DNA of 64,000 bases from the NCBI GenBank assembly GCA_030568195.1, contig JAJLTO010000008.1, positions 62,001 to 126,000 on the forward strand. Direction: 5' to 3'. Source of the DNA: Dipodascopsis uninucleata var. uninucleata (taxonomy: Eukaryota > Ascomycota > Lipomycetes > Lipomycetales > Lipomycetaceae). A program made the translations under genes and the position numbers. The notes below the pieces were generated by a model, which was given only the letters and a program-made list of their open reading frames with translations, searched no databases and was not told the DNA's origin. Of the stretch, positions 10,785-24,027 are shown in pieces. Every line of letters starts with the position of its first letter. Position 1 is the first letter of the stretch.

Positions 10785-11930
10785 ATGCACAGTTTATTCG
10801 ATAGCCTATGATCGCATGACTACTCATTTGGCTTTTGTTAGCTATGCTGTATTTCAGATCAGCTGTTATTGTTAAATGTTCCAACGATCAATTGGCTTGA
10901 TCTTTTCATATCTGGTATGCACCTAAATAGCACGTTACTATACTCGGGAAGTTGATGTCTCGATTATAGCGTATCATTTTATCGTAGCATAGTAAAGGAT
11001 TCGTAATTTCACATGGTCTCGTTGTATTTCTGTTCTATTTTGTCATTTCTTTTCTGATGGGCTATTATTATTGGTTTTAGGTAATGTGAGTAATGGTTCC
11101 TTTTGTAAAGTTTATTATTACGCTATTAAATATAATAGTAATGGATATATTATGTTTTATATAAATGGAGTTTTCTTAGATCATAATGTTCTGGCGTTTA
11201 ATCAATTTACCTTGTAGATTTCTATTCTATAATAATATATGTATTTCTGTAGACAATTGCTTAAAGATATATCCAGAACTGAGTCTACGCAATTATAAAT
11301 GATGATACATGCGTTATTTATATAGGCTTCATTGCGATGGTAACATGATTCTGAGATCGTCTAGACTGAAGAGCCAAATAAATATCTGATGAAGTATTCA
11401 AAAGTAAACATACAATTCTTGGAAAAGTGTTGCCTAGGCAACATAATATTAATGACGCTACCTGATTTGACGAAATCCCGTTCCAATAGAAGTTTCTCAT
11501 AGCAAATACCTTAGGTTGTTACGGGAGCACATATGGCGCATTACTTCAAGCTTTAAGCAAGGAGGGACAAGAGTATTATGCAAGATATCTATCATTAACT
11601 TCGCATATAAACCCTTAAATGCATTGAACTTTGTTTCCGCTTGCCGGTACTAGCTCTTCCGATCGAGACCAAGCTACGATTCTGATTGGCCAATCGTTTA
11701 CTCCGAGCAGGAAGCGTGCATACTGTTATGTATGCATTGCGTTTGGGACATATATGTAGCATGTTTATAGAAATAGAGCGAATGAAGAAAAGCTTCTTGG
11801 TACTTTTGTCAGCGAGAACCACAACGCCTACTATAAGCTGGTCCTCCTTCTCTTTTCTTGACTTCTTTTTCTCGTTTCTCTTTTTTTTTTCTTCTCCAGT
11901 TTTGTGCGTTCACATTCATTTGGCTCAACA
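10785..11930. other. intergenic: MCX1 3' end and ATP2 promoter
   Basis: AT-rich with no credible gene; frames are 60-131 codons and lack domains. The last 100 bases before ATP2 are strongly pyrimidine-rich (T/C tracts about 11848-11899), typical of promoters and leaders of highly expressed yeast genes. Confidence 0.55.
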
Positions 11931-13949
<2,019 letters not shown>

Positions 13950-14688
13950 GATGGTAGTATAACAGCATTATAAAGCAATATGTCTTTGTTCTATTTTATT
14001 ATTTACTATTATCTTTATTCCTTTATTAATATAGTTTCGAGACGTCTTATATAATTAAATCAGGATAAGTTATTTTTTGAGATTACCAAAAAACTTGTGT
14101 TTTAGTTTATGCTATTATTACTTCGAGCGAAATTTAGACAAGTCTCGCTACTATGACTTATTACCATACTACAAAGAAGTTCTCTTAACTTATATAATAT
14201 GCTTATGCACTTATGCTGTTGATGCTTATACTAAAGTAGAGTCTTCAAATGTAATTTTTGTTTTTTATTTCCTGGAGTTGTAAGTTTTTCATTATACCCA
14301 ACAATGCCCTATCATGCTTAACTTATGATACCGTATTCTGTTTTATTTCTGTAAAATCCATTAGCGAGAGCGTGATTCTTCTTATAAAGTGTTAGTACTA
14401 AGTAAAAGCTATTGATGAAGACTAGCTTTCTGTAGAGATAATTTATTGTAAAGAATTCAGCATAGAATGTGGTAGGGGTTATTTAGGCAGCACGTCCGTC
14501 ACGATTGCTGCAGCCAAACTGTACTTTTATATCAATATAAATAGTGAGAACTCTCCTTGCCATCAGAGTGCTTAGAGAACATTTTTAGATGACTGAACTG
14601 TATTTGTTGAATAGTCTACTGCACTGAAATTCCAGTGGATATCTAGAGCAATCTAAATTAATCTTACTGATAGCTACATACATTATAA
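13950..14688. other. intergenic after ATP2
   Basis: AT-rich 3' flank of ATP2 and promoter of the next gene. One 68-codon frame with random-looking composition. Nothing else seen. Confidence 0.55.
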
Positions 14689-15741
14689 ATGATTGTAAAG
14701 GGGTTTTTTTTTATCGTCGCTATTATAGTTCTGTTCGAACTTTATAGTATTCTTGCAGTAAATCGAGACAGCTATGAGGTGACTCTCTGCACCGGCGCAG
14801 ATGGAAAGACGTTCTCATCCGAGAATTGCAAAGAGGCTACTGGTGTTGCTATAACGATTGAAGATACTGACAAATCGAACTCGACTGAGGCTTTGGGCAT
14901 TACTCTTGCAGCTGATGACGGTAAGGAGCAAGAGCAAGATCACGATGAAAAGGAGTCAACTGAAAAAGAAAAAGAAGACGATGACCACGATGGTGACGAC
15001 CACGATGGTGAGGAATCGGACGATGATGATGACAAGGACAGAGAGAAAGAGATCGACAAGGAAGATCACTCAGAACGACCTAGTGTTGATGATGATGCGA
15101 AGACAGAAACAGCAGCACAAGAGAGTCAGGCCGGCAATGTTAGCAACCAGAACGACATAGCGACTGGTGCAGGCCCCGCAACGGACAGTGGGTCTACTGA
15201 AGCTGCTGACGATGATGATATTATGGGTGTTGGAGATAAAATGGGAAACTTTTTTTATGATATTTATAACAAGACTACTGAGTACTGGAACAGCAAAGAC
15301 TCTAGTGATAGTGAAGGAGATGTGGAGTCTCTGACTGAAGAGAGCTCTGTCAGTACCTCTAAACAGGAGATAAATGTTTGTGCACCGACGATGGTACGAC
15401 CAGTGAATGTTTCAGTTATTGGAATTGACAGGTTATGCCAAGTTGGCTTTGCTCAAATTCCATTCAATGGGACTAGTTGTGCGGACCAGAAGGCAGTCCT
15501 TGCCGAAGAGACGGCCAAGCTTATGGCAATTGATGGCGTTGCATACTTGCTGGAAATATCAAATGCTGAGTATGGCTGCATTCTGTGGGATGATCCAGAA
15601 GAGATCGATGAAACCAATGAGCTTTCCGAAAGCAGCAATGGTAAATTGGGCTCTATGGAATGGCAGGGATTTATTGCCATTAATTGTGTTGGAAATATTA
15701 GTATGGTAGACTGTAAGAATGATATTTACTACATTAGTTAA
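14689..15741 (+). CDS. secreted acidic cysteine-containing protein, unknown
   Basis: A 350-residue protein I do not recognise. Residues 1-23 are a hydrophobic signal sequence. A short N-terminal part has two cysteines. Residues ~83-135 are an extreme Asp/Glu/Lys/His-rich low-complexity segment, and a Ser/Asp linker leads to a C-terminal globular-looking part (~225-350) with six cysteines (NVCAP, LCQVG, TSCAD, YGCIL, NCVGN, DCKND). Several N-glycosylation sequons are present (NST, NVS, NKT, NGTS, NIS). There is no C-terminal hydrophobic tail, so it is probably soluble and secreted or vacuolar. Six cysteines could form three disulphides (inference). Confidence 0.75.
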   Translation: MIVKGFFFIVAIIVLFELYSILAVNRDSYEVTLCTGADGKTFSSENCKEATGVAITIEDTDKSNSTEALGITLAADDGKEQEQDHDEKESTEKEKEDDDHDGDDHDGEESDDDDDKDREKEIDKEDHSERPSVDDDAKTETAAQESQAGNVSNQNDIATGAGPATDSGSTEAADDDDIMGVGDKMGNFFYDIYNKTTEYWNSKDSSDSEGDVESLTEESSVSTSKQEINVCAPTMVRPVNVSVIGIDRLCQVGFAQIPFNGTSCADQKAVLAEETAKLMAIDGVAYLLEISNAEYGCILWDDPEEIDETNELSESSNGKLGSMEWQGFIAINCVGNISMVDCKNDIYYIS

Positions 15742-16500
15742 ACATCATGTTTATCTTTATACAGCGTACGGGTTCATTATTGCAAAATTGGCTATATAGG
15801 TTGGATATTTAAATTTAGAATTGTATTAGCTTCACTTAAATCCTAGAAACTTCATTGATATTTTTCATATTCATTTTATACTAGAGGTGTATACATATAT
15901 TTGATGAAGCTAGAGAACATTTCGTAAAGTATATGGAATTATTATTGAGTGAATGGATGCTGATATTAGAGTAATCAATTCGAATTCCAATTCAGTACTG
16001 AATGAATATTTTCAGCATTAATTAGACTGCTCTCTTAGGTTATAAGACGTAGTATTGCTAACCAATAGCACAGTCTCTTACCTTTGGTCGTGTAGACTAA
16101 TTATCTAAATATATGAGTCCTAAATTGCTACCAAGGAGCACAGCATATGCGCGTTATGGTCATGAATGTTGAGTGGCCCAATGGGCCGAAGAAATAGAAT
16201 TACGGTCGTAATTTGTTAAAAACAGTAATCCTAATAATATACCGGTAATAAAATGACCCCATTTATTTGTAATATACATCTCAATATTCAAGTTTGGAAT
16301 ACAGTTCGTATCATAAATGGTTATATGTGTTATATATAACATATGAGAAAATATGACGAATTTACAATGGTCACAAAATCGTAGCCATGCACGCCATTTT
16401 GAGGTAGAGTGGATAGAATATCTATCAGACATCCACTGCGGTTAATTTACTATTCATTAGACACCGGAAACGATCGTATACATCGCATTTAAGCACAAAT
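15742..16500. other. intergenic between convergent 3' ends
   Basis: AT-rich 3' flanks of the secreted-protein gene (plus) and the aldo/keto reductase (minus). A 90-codon minus-strand frame at 16160-16432 has no domain. Nothing else seen. Confidence 0.55.
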
Positions 16501-17590
16501 TTACTCAAGCTCAGGTGTATCAGAGTACAAGTTTGTAACGACAACTGGGTAGCGAGTACCAACTATATTAGCAGAATCAACATAGGCACGAATTGTCTTG
16601 AGCTCATCTTCAGTCAAAGTGACATTAGCAGCACCTATATTTTCCTCGATTCTAGAAATCTTAGTGCTTCCGGGAATTGGAACAAAACCCATAGACATGA
16701 TCCAGGCAAGGCAGAGTTGGCCAGTAGTGATTCCCTTCTTTACTGCCAGCTCCTTCAATTTATTAACAAGTTCAAGGTTGGTTGCAAAATTATCCTTTTG
16801 GAATCGAGGAAGGAAGCGACGAACATCACCCTCCTCAAAGTCTTCAGGAGACTTATAGCTGCCTGTCAAAAAACCACGACCCAGAGGCGAATATGAAACA
16901 ATTCCAACACCAAGCTCCTTACATGCATCCAACAGTCCATTAGTCTCGATATCGAGAGACAAAGGAGAGTATTCAATCTGAACAGCGGTTACAGGGAAGA
17001 CTTTGTGAGCACGTCGAAGTGTAGCAGCAGAGCATTCTGAAAGACCAACATACTTAATCTTTCCTTCTTCAACCAATTCCTTAAACGCACCCATAGTCTT
17101 CTCAATTGGAGTATTGACGTCGATCCTATGCTGATAATAGAGATCAATACAGTCAACACCAAGTCTTGCAAGTGATTCTTCACAAGATTTCTTTACAAAA
17201 TCAGGTTCGCCACTGGGCTGTGGCTGATCGCCGCCAGCAACTGGAGCTTTATAGCCGACCTTTGTGCACAAGAAAAACTTATCACGATTACCAGTCTTTG
17301 CAAAGTATCTGCCAATTATTTCCTCATTGTCTCTGTAGATTCTGGCAGTGTCCAAGAAAGTGCAGCCAGACTTCAAGATCTCATCGAACAATGGAAATGC
17401 CTGTTCATCAGTCAAGTTTGGCTTGTAGAAAGCAGATATACCCTAAATGCCGAATACTGGTTAATTTTTCCGTTTAATATACCTGGCTTCTGTCCAGCCT
17501 GTAGTAAGATATCGTACTCACCATAGCACCATAGCCAATGGCAGTAACTTCAGGGCCATTTGGTCCAAGCTTGGTAGTTGGCAGAGACAT
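16501..17590 (-). CDS. aldo/keto reductase, YakC (AKR13)-like
   Basis: Two exons on the minus strand: 17590-17522 and 17442-16501, joined across a 79-nt intron (GTGAGT donor, TTTAG acceptor), giving 336 residues. Exon 1 supplies MSLPTTKLGPNGPEVTAIG, the usual AKR start with its first beta strands. The catalytic tetrad is visible: Asp in FLDTARIY, Tyr in the same motif, Lys in LCTKVGY, His in YYQHRID. The NADPH-binding end reads PIPGSTKISRIEENIGA. The family reduces aldehydes and ketones with NADPH in the cytosol; the substrate cannot be told. Closest in style to fungal YakC-type reductases. Confidence 0.9.
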
Positions 17591-18240
17591 GTTAGTTTAA
17601 TATAATTATAAATTTCGAAATATACAGTCAAAATCCTGTCAATGCAATTATCAAGCAATTAAAATACGCTGAAGAAATAGATGAAATAGCGATGAAGTAA
17701 ACGGCACCTATCTTTATATTGTCCGTTAGTAAAACTTTTACCTATTCTCCTTCCTCTTGTTATCCCCGGTCCGTTTTCTATACCTGTTTTGTAAATGTGC
17801 GCTCCTCGAGATCAGGTTAGCTTATCAGTTGAAACAGAGACTAAAATTTAGGGTTACAAAAGGCTTGATCATAGCAAATTAACCCTTATCGTTCCTGTAA
17901 TAGCATTTACAAACTCAAATTTGAAATTGACAAGTTCGATTTCAAGTTCATTTAGACAGCTGTAATCTTGGATTTTGTGGAAATATTAAGATGATATATA
18001 AGCGAAAGTTATTCAAATATACATAATCATTAGTTATTGTATTTGTTTAATATACTAAAAATCAGAGATTTAAATTTATATTTGATCCCAGTGTTTTTTC
18101 AACTTATAGTGAAGTAATGAGATGTCCAACTATTTAAAAAGCCAAATCTATAGTAAAATATAGTAGTCGTTGCATATTATATAATTGTCGAAATCATTGA
18201 TATAAATATAAATACCTAAGCTCGGTATGTCCTTATTGGT
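17591..18240. other. intergenic, AKR promoter side
   Basis: AT-rich region between the AKR start and the 3' end of the potassium-transporter relic. No credible open frame or RNA seen. Confidence 0.5.
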
Positions 18241-20665
18241 TCATACTAGAATGTTAGAGCCGACGTAAAAGATATCATTGTTAGGAGTCATGTCTAATTG
18301 CCGGTAATCAACGAAAGGCGGCCCAAAGGATCTCTCAAGAAGACCGTAAATTCTCTCAATAGCAAAAGCACGCAGAGCAGCATAAACGCGTATATAAATG
18401 TCTTTAAATAAGAACATTTCCATATCTTTAGCAGTAATATAGTGGTCTGAAGTCGTGGAAGAAATTTCTGATCTGTCAATTACATGACGGATTTGGTCAG
18501 CATCTCGAGCAGCTCCAACACGAGTCAACAACTCGTCAATAACAGCTCGATCCATGAAGCCAAATCTGATAATTACACGGTAGAATCCTGTAAACTTAGC
18601 ACTGGGTAAACAATGATGCGCTCCCCACTTAACGTAAACGGCTTATCCAAAATGCGGACACCAGCAAATATTACCGTTTCGCTGAGTGACGGTGACAAAC
18701 GTAGCGAAGTCTTGAGAATCTCAGGGAAAGTATTTGGCGAGCGTAGGTGTGCGTAACATTTGTGTAAATCATAGAAACAGTATTTTTAGTTCGAGAGAGA
18801 GCAAGGCTGCTAGATTGCATCGCTATCTGAAGATCATTTTCAGCAGTCTGTAGAGCAGAGTTACTAGTCTCTCCCTCTGGAGCAGAAGTTACTGTTAAGT
18901 GAATGTTCTTTGAAGGCACATGCGACTCAAGCGAAGGTAGATCAAGTGGATTACTATCGATTTGTTCGCGTTTCGATCTCATACTGAAGGCCTTCTTTTG
19001 CTGCTTGAGCTCTTCTGCGCTTCTGAAAACATCAGCGAATCGTACTCTACTTTCGCACTCATATGCGACTTTGAGAGATCGACACCAGCGCCAGAAGCAA
19101 AAAAAATGAAGAAGAGAATCGAGACGGTAAGAGGAAACTAAGCACCATGCTCAATCTTTATGATGTTTGCAATGACAAAACAAATATCTAATGCTGCGAA
19201 TGGAAAGTAAAACGTAGCAGTGACATAAGACGGAACACGATAGACATAGAACATCCCGACCGCTAGCAATGTCGACGTAACGAAGAAATCCATAGAAATA
19301 CCAAGAACATAAGGCGCTGTCACTGCACTGTTGTTCTGATATCTGATGCAAGCAAGGATTACACCAACCATAAGAACGTAGTTCACTGTCGGAAGATATA
19401 CCTGACCAAAAATCTTTGACGAAGTATGAACTACTTTAAAAGCAGGGAAACAATCGAGGTAGATCATGTCTTAAGATGGAAAATATACCAAGAATCAGAG
19501 CCTGACTTGCAATTATTGTTGCCAAAGTAGCAAGTACGAAGATAATCCAATACTGTGGAGTGTTAATCCCTCCTGGAACAGAAAGATAGAATACATCGGG
19601 AGTGTCCTTAGGATATAAAGTGATATAGGCGCATTGACCGAAGTACGCAAGAAAGAGACATGGATATACAAAACATATCAGAGCAAGTTGAATGGACCGA
19701 CGACCATAGTGCCCAGCGTCACTTGAGAAATTGTTAGAATCAGTACAGCAATAAGACAAAAAGCAAATTCAGTGACCTACAAACTTACGCGAAAATAGCT
19801 TCACAGCCTGTAACAGCAAGCATCACGCTACCAAGACGATCAAATCCACCAAATTCTCGAGCGAAATCAACGGCGAATTTCGGATTTAAAGCCTTAAAAA
19901 TTTCAGGGTATCTAACGCAGTTAATAACACCCGTGATGAGTTGAGAGAGCAACCAGAGCAACGCTATAGGAGCAAATACGATAGAGATAGTACCTGAGCC
20001 AGAGTGCTGCATCAAGAATAATATGACAAGTACTCCGCATGATATAGGTAGGACGGCGAAATCTAACCGACCATTAGTTGCGACACTGATGCCATCAATA
20101 GCAGAAAGTACAGAGGTTGTAGGAGTCAACAGGCCATCCGACATAACCAGACCACAACCGAAGAAGGTTATCAGCATGACAAACTTCGGACGCGAAGGAA
20201 ATTAGCAATGCGACCAACGTTACGTCCCACGTATGACCGACTATCACGACTATCCTTTCTTGTCAAAAAGAGAAAATCATCATGCTCCATGTCACCAGGA
20301 AGCACAACGCCTCGAGGACAAATCTAAAGAGATCGTGCAATCTTAGCGTACAGGGCAATCTGACCGCCTTCTCCACTGTTAGGCCCAATTGTAAGCACTA
20401 TGATCGCATATTTCATAATAGCAACAATAGTAAAAGACCAGAAAATAGCAGACGTTGTTCTTAGCGCATCAGTAGGTGTCGGAGAAGTTACATCTCTGAG
20501 AATAGTAGATACAGTATACAAAGGGCTTGTACCTATATCACCATAGATGGCGCCTAAGCTTAGAAACGCCAGAGTAAGGATAGTCCTGGTAGGCCTTTTC
20601 TTCTCAGTATCGTCAGACTTAGGCTCTACCCCGCCATTTCTGTCCTCAGCAGTTACAGGCTCCAT
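18241..20665 (-). pseudogene. decayed HAK/KUP-type high-affinity K+ transporter
   Basis: Colinear similarity to fungal HAK1 runs over the whole length in several frames: N-terminus with GAIYGDIGTSPLY, GPNSGEGGQIALYAKIAR, GCGLVMSDGLLTPTTSVLSA, the ASQALILG and YLDCFPAFKVVH region, SFWRW-like end of the membrane part, and a soluble C-terminal domain ending GFYRVIIRFGFMDRA. One intron (19788-19722, GTAAGT...CTAAC...CAAG) still splices in frame. The coding frame is broken by TAG at 20326-20324 and right after HGA near 19140, and by about five frame changes (near 20185, 19465, 19105 in a T8 run, 18750, 18560). In working form it would be a plasma-membrane H+/K+ symporter for K+ starvation. Neighbouring genes are intact, so decay is more likely than poor sequence. 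Confidence 0.88.
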
Positions 20666-23600
20666 CGATTAAATAGCTATTTGAATCAGTCGAAATAACG
20701 GTTACTGCTATTTCGCAAAGACGGCACACAAGCAATTGTCGTAGGTGACGGTCAGCTTCTTCAGCTATGAAAGATCAACAAAGGTATTGTGGTCTTAACA
20801 GAGCAAGATACGAAAGACAAAGAGAATTGTGTGTGCAAGATTATAGAGGAGACTCTCTTATATATCTTTTTTGTTAAATTGGGCTCATGATAGCTGTTAT
20901 ATTTCCATACACTTATTCCAGACGTTTGAAGTATCTGCTGTGTACACATTTCAGCAAATTTAGTTTCTCTTTCCCGCAAATACGAACGACAAAATAGAGA
21001 CTGAGCAAATTTGTTACTAACCAGGTGCCCACAAAAATGGATTTAGTTATTTACTACAATATGATGATGATTAACATTCTCTTCTTCTTATTTGCCAGCA
21101 GTGCCTTATATTATCGTAGCAGACGCTTGCGTCAGCAATTGCAGAGCCTGTGGTTGATTTTAGCGAAATACGAGCCCAATAGGTTACATGTTACGGAGTG
21201 GTCTCTGTTTTGACTCGCTGCCAAAGAACATAGTACTATAGCAGTACTATGTATTCTTTTACTACTTTGAAAGTATTGGTTCTAAACGAACTGGAGCGCA
21301 GGTCAAAGGAAATTTGTTGAAAAAATTTGTTAATAAATTCGAAAGATACTTAAATGTTCAGCTATAAGATCGCTAACGATTTTCCCATTGTTTAAAGAGG
21401 ATTGGTGTTAATATTAAACGAAAATCGAGAATTCGATAAGGGTTTTTGCGTAGTTTTAACTAGCTTTACACTTCCAATTGTGCTTAAACAGTAAACCGAT
21501 TTATAGAGCAAAGAGCTGCCGTTATCGAGTAGTTTATTGCGCGAGCAGACGCATTCAAGAGCTCTCGTTTAACTATCATAACCCTATATTTGCATTACGT
21601 AACGCTACTTTATGACCGAGTCTGGAGCTAACAGCCTAGCCAACTGATCATTCGAATACTGCTTCCGCTGATATTACGGCGCTGCTACAGCATGTTGTAG
21701 TGGTCGCAGTGACAGTGATTTTTTGTGCTCTCGCCATCTAGTGTTCTGCAAATTGCGTACCGGCAGATAGGAAGTCACTTGAAATTGTAGCAGCTCAAGC
21801 CGGGAGAAAGAAGACTAAACTACTACCTAATTTTATCTGTCCTGTACTAGTTTATTGTCTTTCATTAGCTAGCTGCAACTAGCCGCCATGATTGCCGTGT
21901 GGAAATAGAATTCCTAGTATGGAGAGCCCTTAACAGCAGTATAAACAAAACAAGAAGTATGATATATTTATGGTAATCCAGTTACAGAGCATTATTCTGT
22001 AACTAATAAATATGCGCATCTCTTTCCGCAGCTAGTTGCGTATTTCCTTAGCTTCTTAGATCATCTGTCCTAATAGTCTCACACTTCGACCGGTATTGTC
22101 TTTAGCTAGGCACATGCATTTAAACTAAGCAATATATTAAGAACAGATATGAACCAGTCTCAAATCCAGTTAGAGTTCACAACTTAGAGCTACTGTAATG
22201 TTTATTAAACTAAATAGTCTAAGATTGAAGATCGTAGCTTAAGTAGACGTCACCGTCCATTGATCCTGTACGGCAGCTTGCAGCACATGTAATAGTTGTA
22301 TTATTTCGCTTTCCATATACCATATACAATGGAAGAAAATCTTCGTAACGAGGATCTAATTCGTTCTGCATTTAAAAAAGTGCTGACTCCTTTTATATTA
22401 GCAACAAAAAATTTCTTTAGCTTAGTTTGGCCGCTGATATACTTCAGCTTAGAATCGAATAAATATTTCTACGTTTCTCCGCTGTATCATTTAATGGCGC
22501 ACAGCAAACACGATGATGTTCTGATAGTACCATTGTTCAGTTGAAAATAGCTCACTATCTACTGAGGTGTATTACGCTGTATATAGGGCGTTCGGAGGAG
22601 CTCTGCCACACAGCATGACTAAGTTGCTAAATGGTATAACGTGGCCAGAATACTATGCTTTATCGATCTATTCATGATCAAGTATTTGCTTTCATTTTGT
22701 TTCTTTCTTTTGTGCGAATACTGGCTGTGCATGTCCTCACAGAGGAGAAATGTAAGACTGACTAAATGGGTTTAACATCTCATATCACTTAGTAATCATC
22801 TCGCTGATGGCTGCGACATCCCTTACCAGAGTTCTCTATATGGCGTTCTTAGGCGCGATTCATTCTAGGTAGAGTTCTTTAGAAGACGGCTAAGCATGGC
22901 AGCCGGTAGCTTTATATCTTTCGGTTGCCCTGGAAGTTTATGTCGTTAGCGAAATAAATCTGAGTAGATCCTGAACGCAGAGAATTAGCCAGGACTAACT
23001 TACCACCATAGGACTTTTCATTTTGGCTTATTTGAGATGCGACGCATAGATGTTATTAATGTAATATTTAATTTTCTGGCAATTGCTAGGGGACCGTCTT
23101 CTGCCATAGCCCATTTTGCGAATTTCGATTTTGCGAATTTCGTCAAAGTGTATTTCACAAAATTGAATACCACAATGGAATTATCTTTGAGAAAGTTTAT
23201 GTATTTTCCGCATAGATAGGTAACAGGAAGAGAAGCTAGCGCATGCAGTATATGGGAGACTTATGAGTGGAATACAGTACGTAACTTTGTAGCACACATG
23301 TATCTGCAGAGGTATGATAAACAGCCGCTGAATAAGCCCCGTTATTCTTTAACTATATGTTAAGTTTACGATGGTACTAGAGATTGATAAGCTACAGCGC
23401 AGACAAAGGGAAGCTTGTAAGAAGGAGAGTTAACAGAACCAAAGCCAGGAACAGGAATACCGGTAGCATATACATGCCTCAGAGGCCTAGCAACTGAACT
23501 GTTTTAGTAGTTTGTACTTAAATCTAGAAAATATTGGGCGTACCACGGCTAAAATTTTATCTTAGATTTAATAATATCCATAATGGTAAATACTAGAATC

Positions 23601-24027
23601 ATTCTGCAATTTGATGAAACAAAGCGAGATGAAAGTACGCTATTCTAGGCGAGTTGTGAGTTGTCATGTGACATTACCAACTGTCTAGCCCGCCGTTGAA
23701 AGACTTTAAAAGGCACTCAATTACGTTACAGAAACAATCAACTTTGGCAGCCATATTAATCCCACTTAAATGTTACGATGAAATGAAGTTCAGAATGTTC
23801 TAAATAGTCGCAATAAATATAATTATCTTATTATCTTATTATTATTAAACTCTCAAAATAATACCCAAAATTCTGTATTATTATAATGTAAAAACTCTAA
23901 AACTCTGAAATTAACAATTTTATATTCTTCAACATGTAAAAGACGCTTCAATTCAAACACATTTTGAAGACTGCGCCTTAACAAAAAAACTGCCATTAAA
24001 ATATTTAATATGTACAATTCGGTCAAC
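20666..24027. other. 3.4-kb gene-poor intergenic region
   Basis: Lies between the dead HAK gene and the PHS transporter. Open frames are all under 90 codons. One small frame (21040-21213) might encode a membrane peptide and is listed separately. A 9-bp perfect inverted repeat is at 21229-21251. A direct repeat of about 15 bp (TTTTGCGAATTTCG) occurs twice near 23113-23143. No transposon ends recognised. Confidence 0.5.
21040..21213 (+). CDS. possible small membrane peptide
   Basis: A 57-codon frame from an ATG: MDLVIYYN, a hydrophobic segment (MMMINILFFLFASSALYY), then a basic amphipathic part (RSRRLRQQLQSLW). It looks like a single-pass membrane peptide but has no known relative that I recognise. 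Chance is a real alternative in AT-rich DNA. Confidence 0.2.
   Translation, partial: DLVIYYNMMMINILFFLFASSALYYRSRRLRQQLQSLWLILAKYEPNRLHVTEWSLF

Noticed and set aside
18241-20665. Reading the HAK locus as an active gene with many introns
   Set aside because: Most interruptions are single-base frame changes or stop codons within colinear homology, without donor, branch and acceptor signals; only 19788-19722 is a real intron.
20666-24027. Hidden transposon or LTR element in the long spacer
   Set aside because: No terminal repeats, target-site duplication or element protein similarity seen in any frame.
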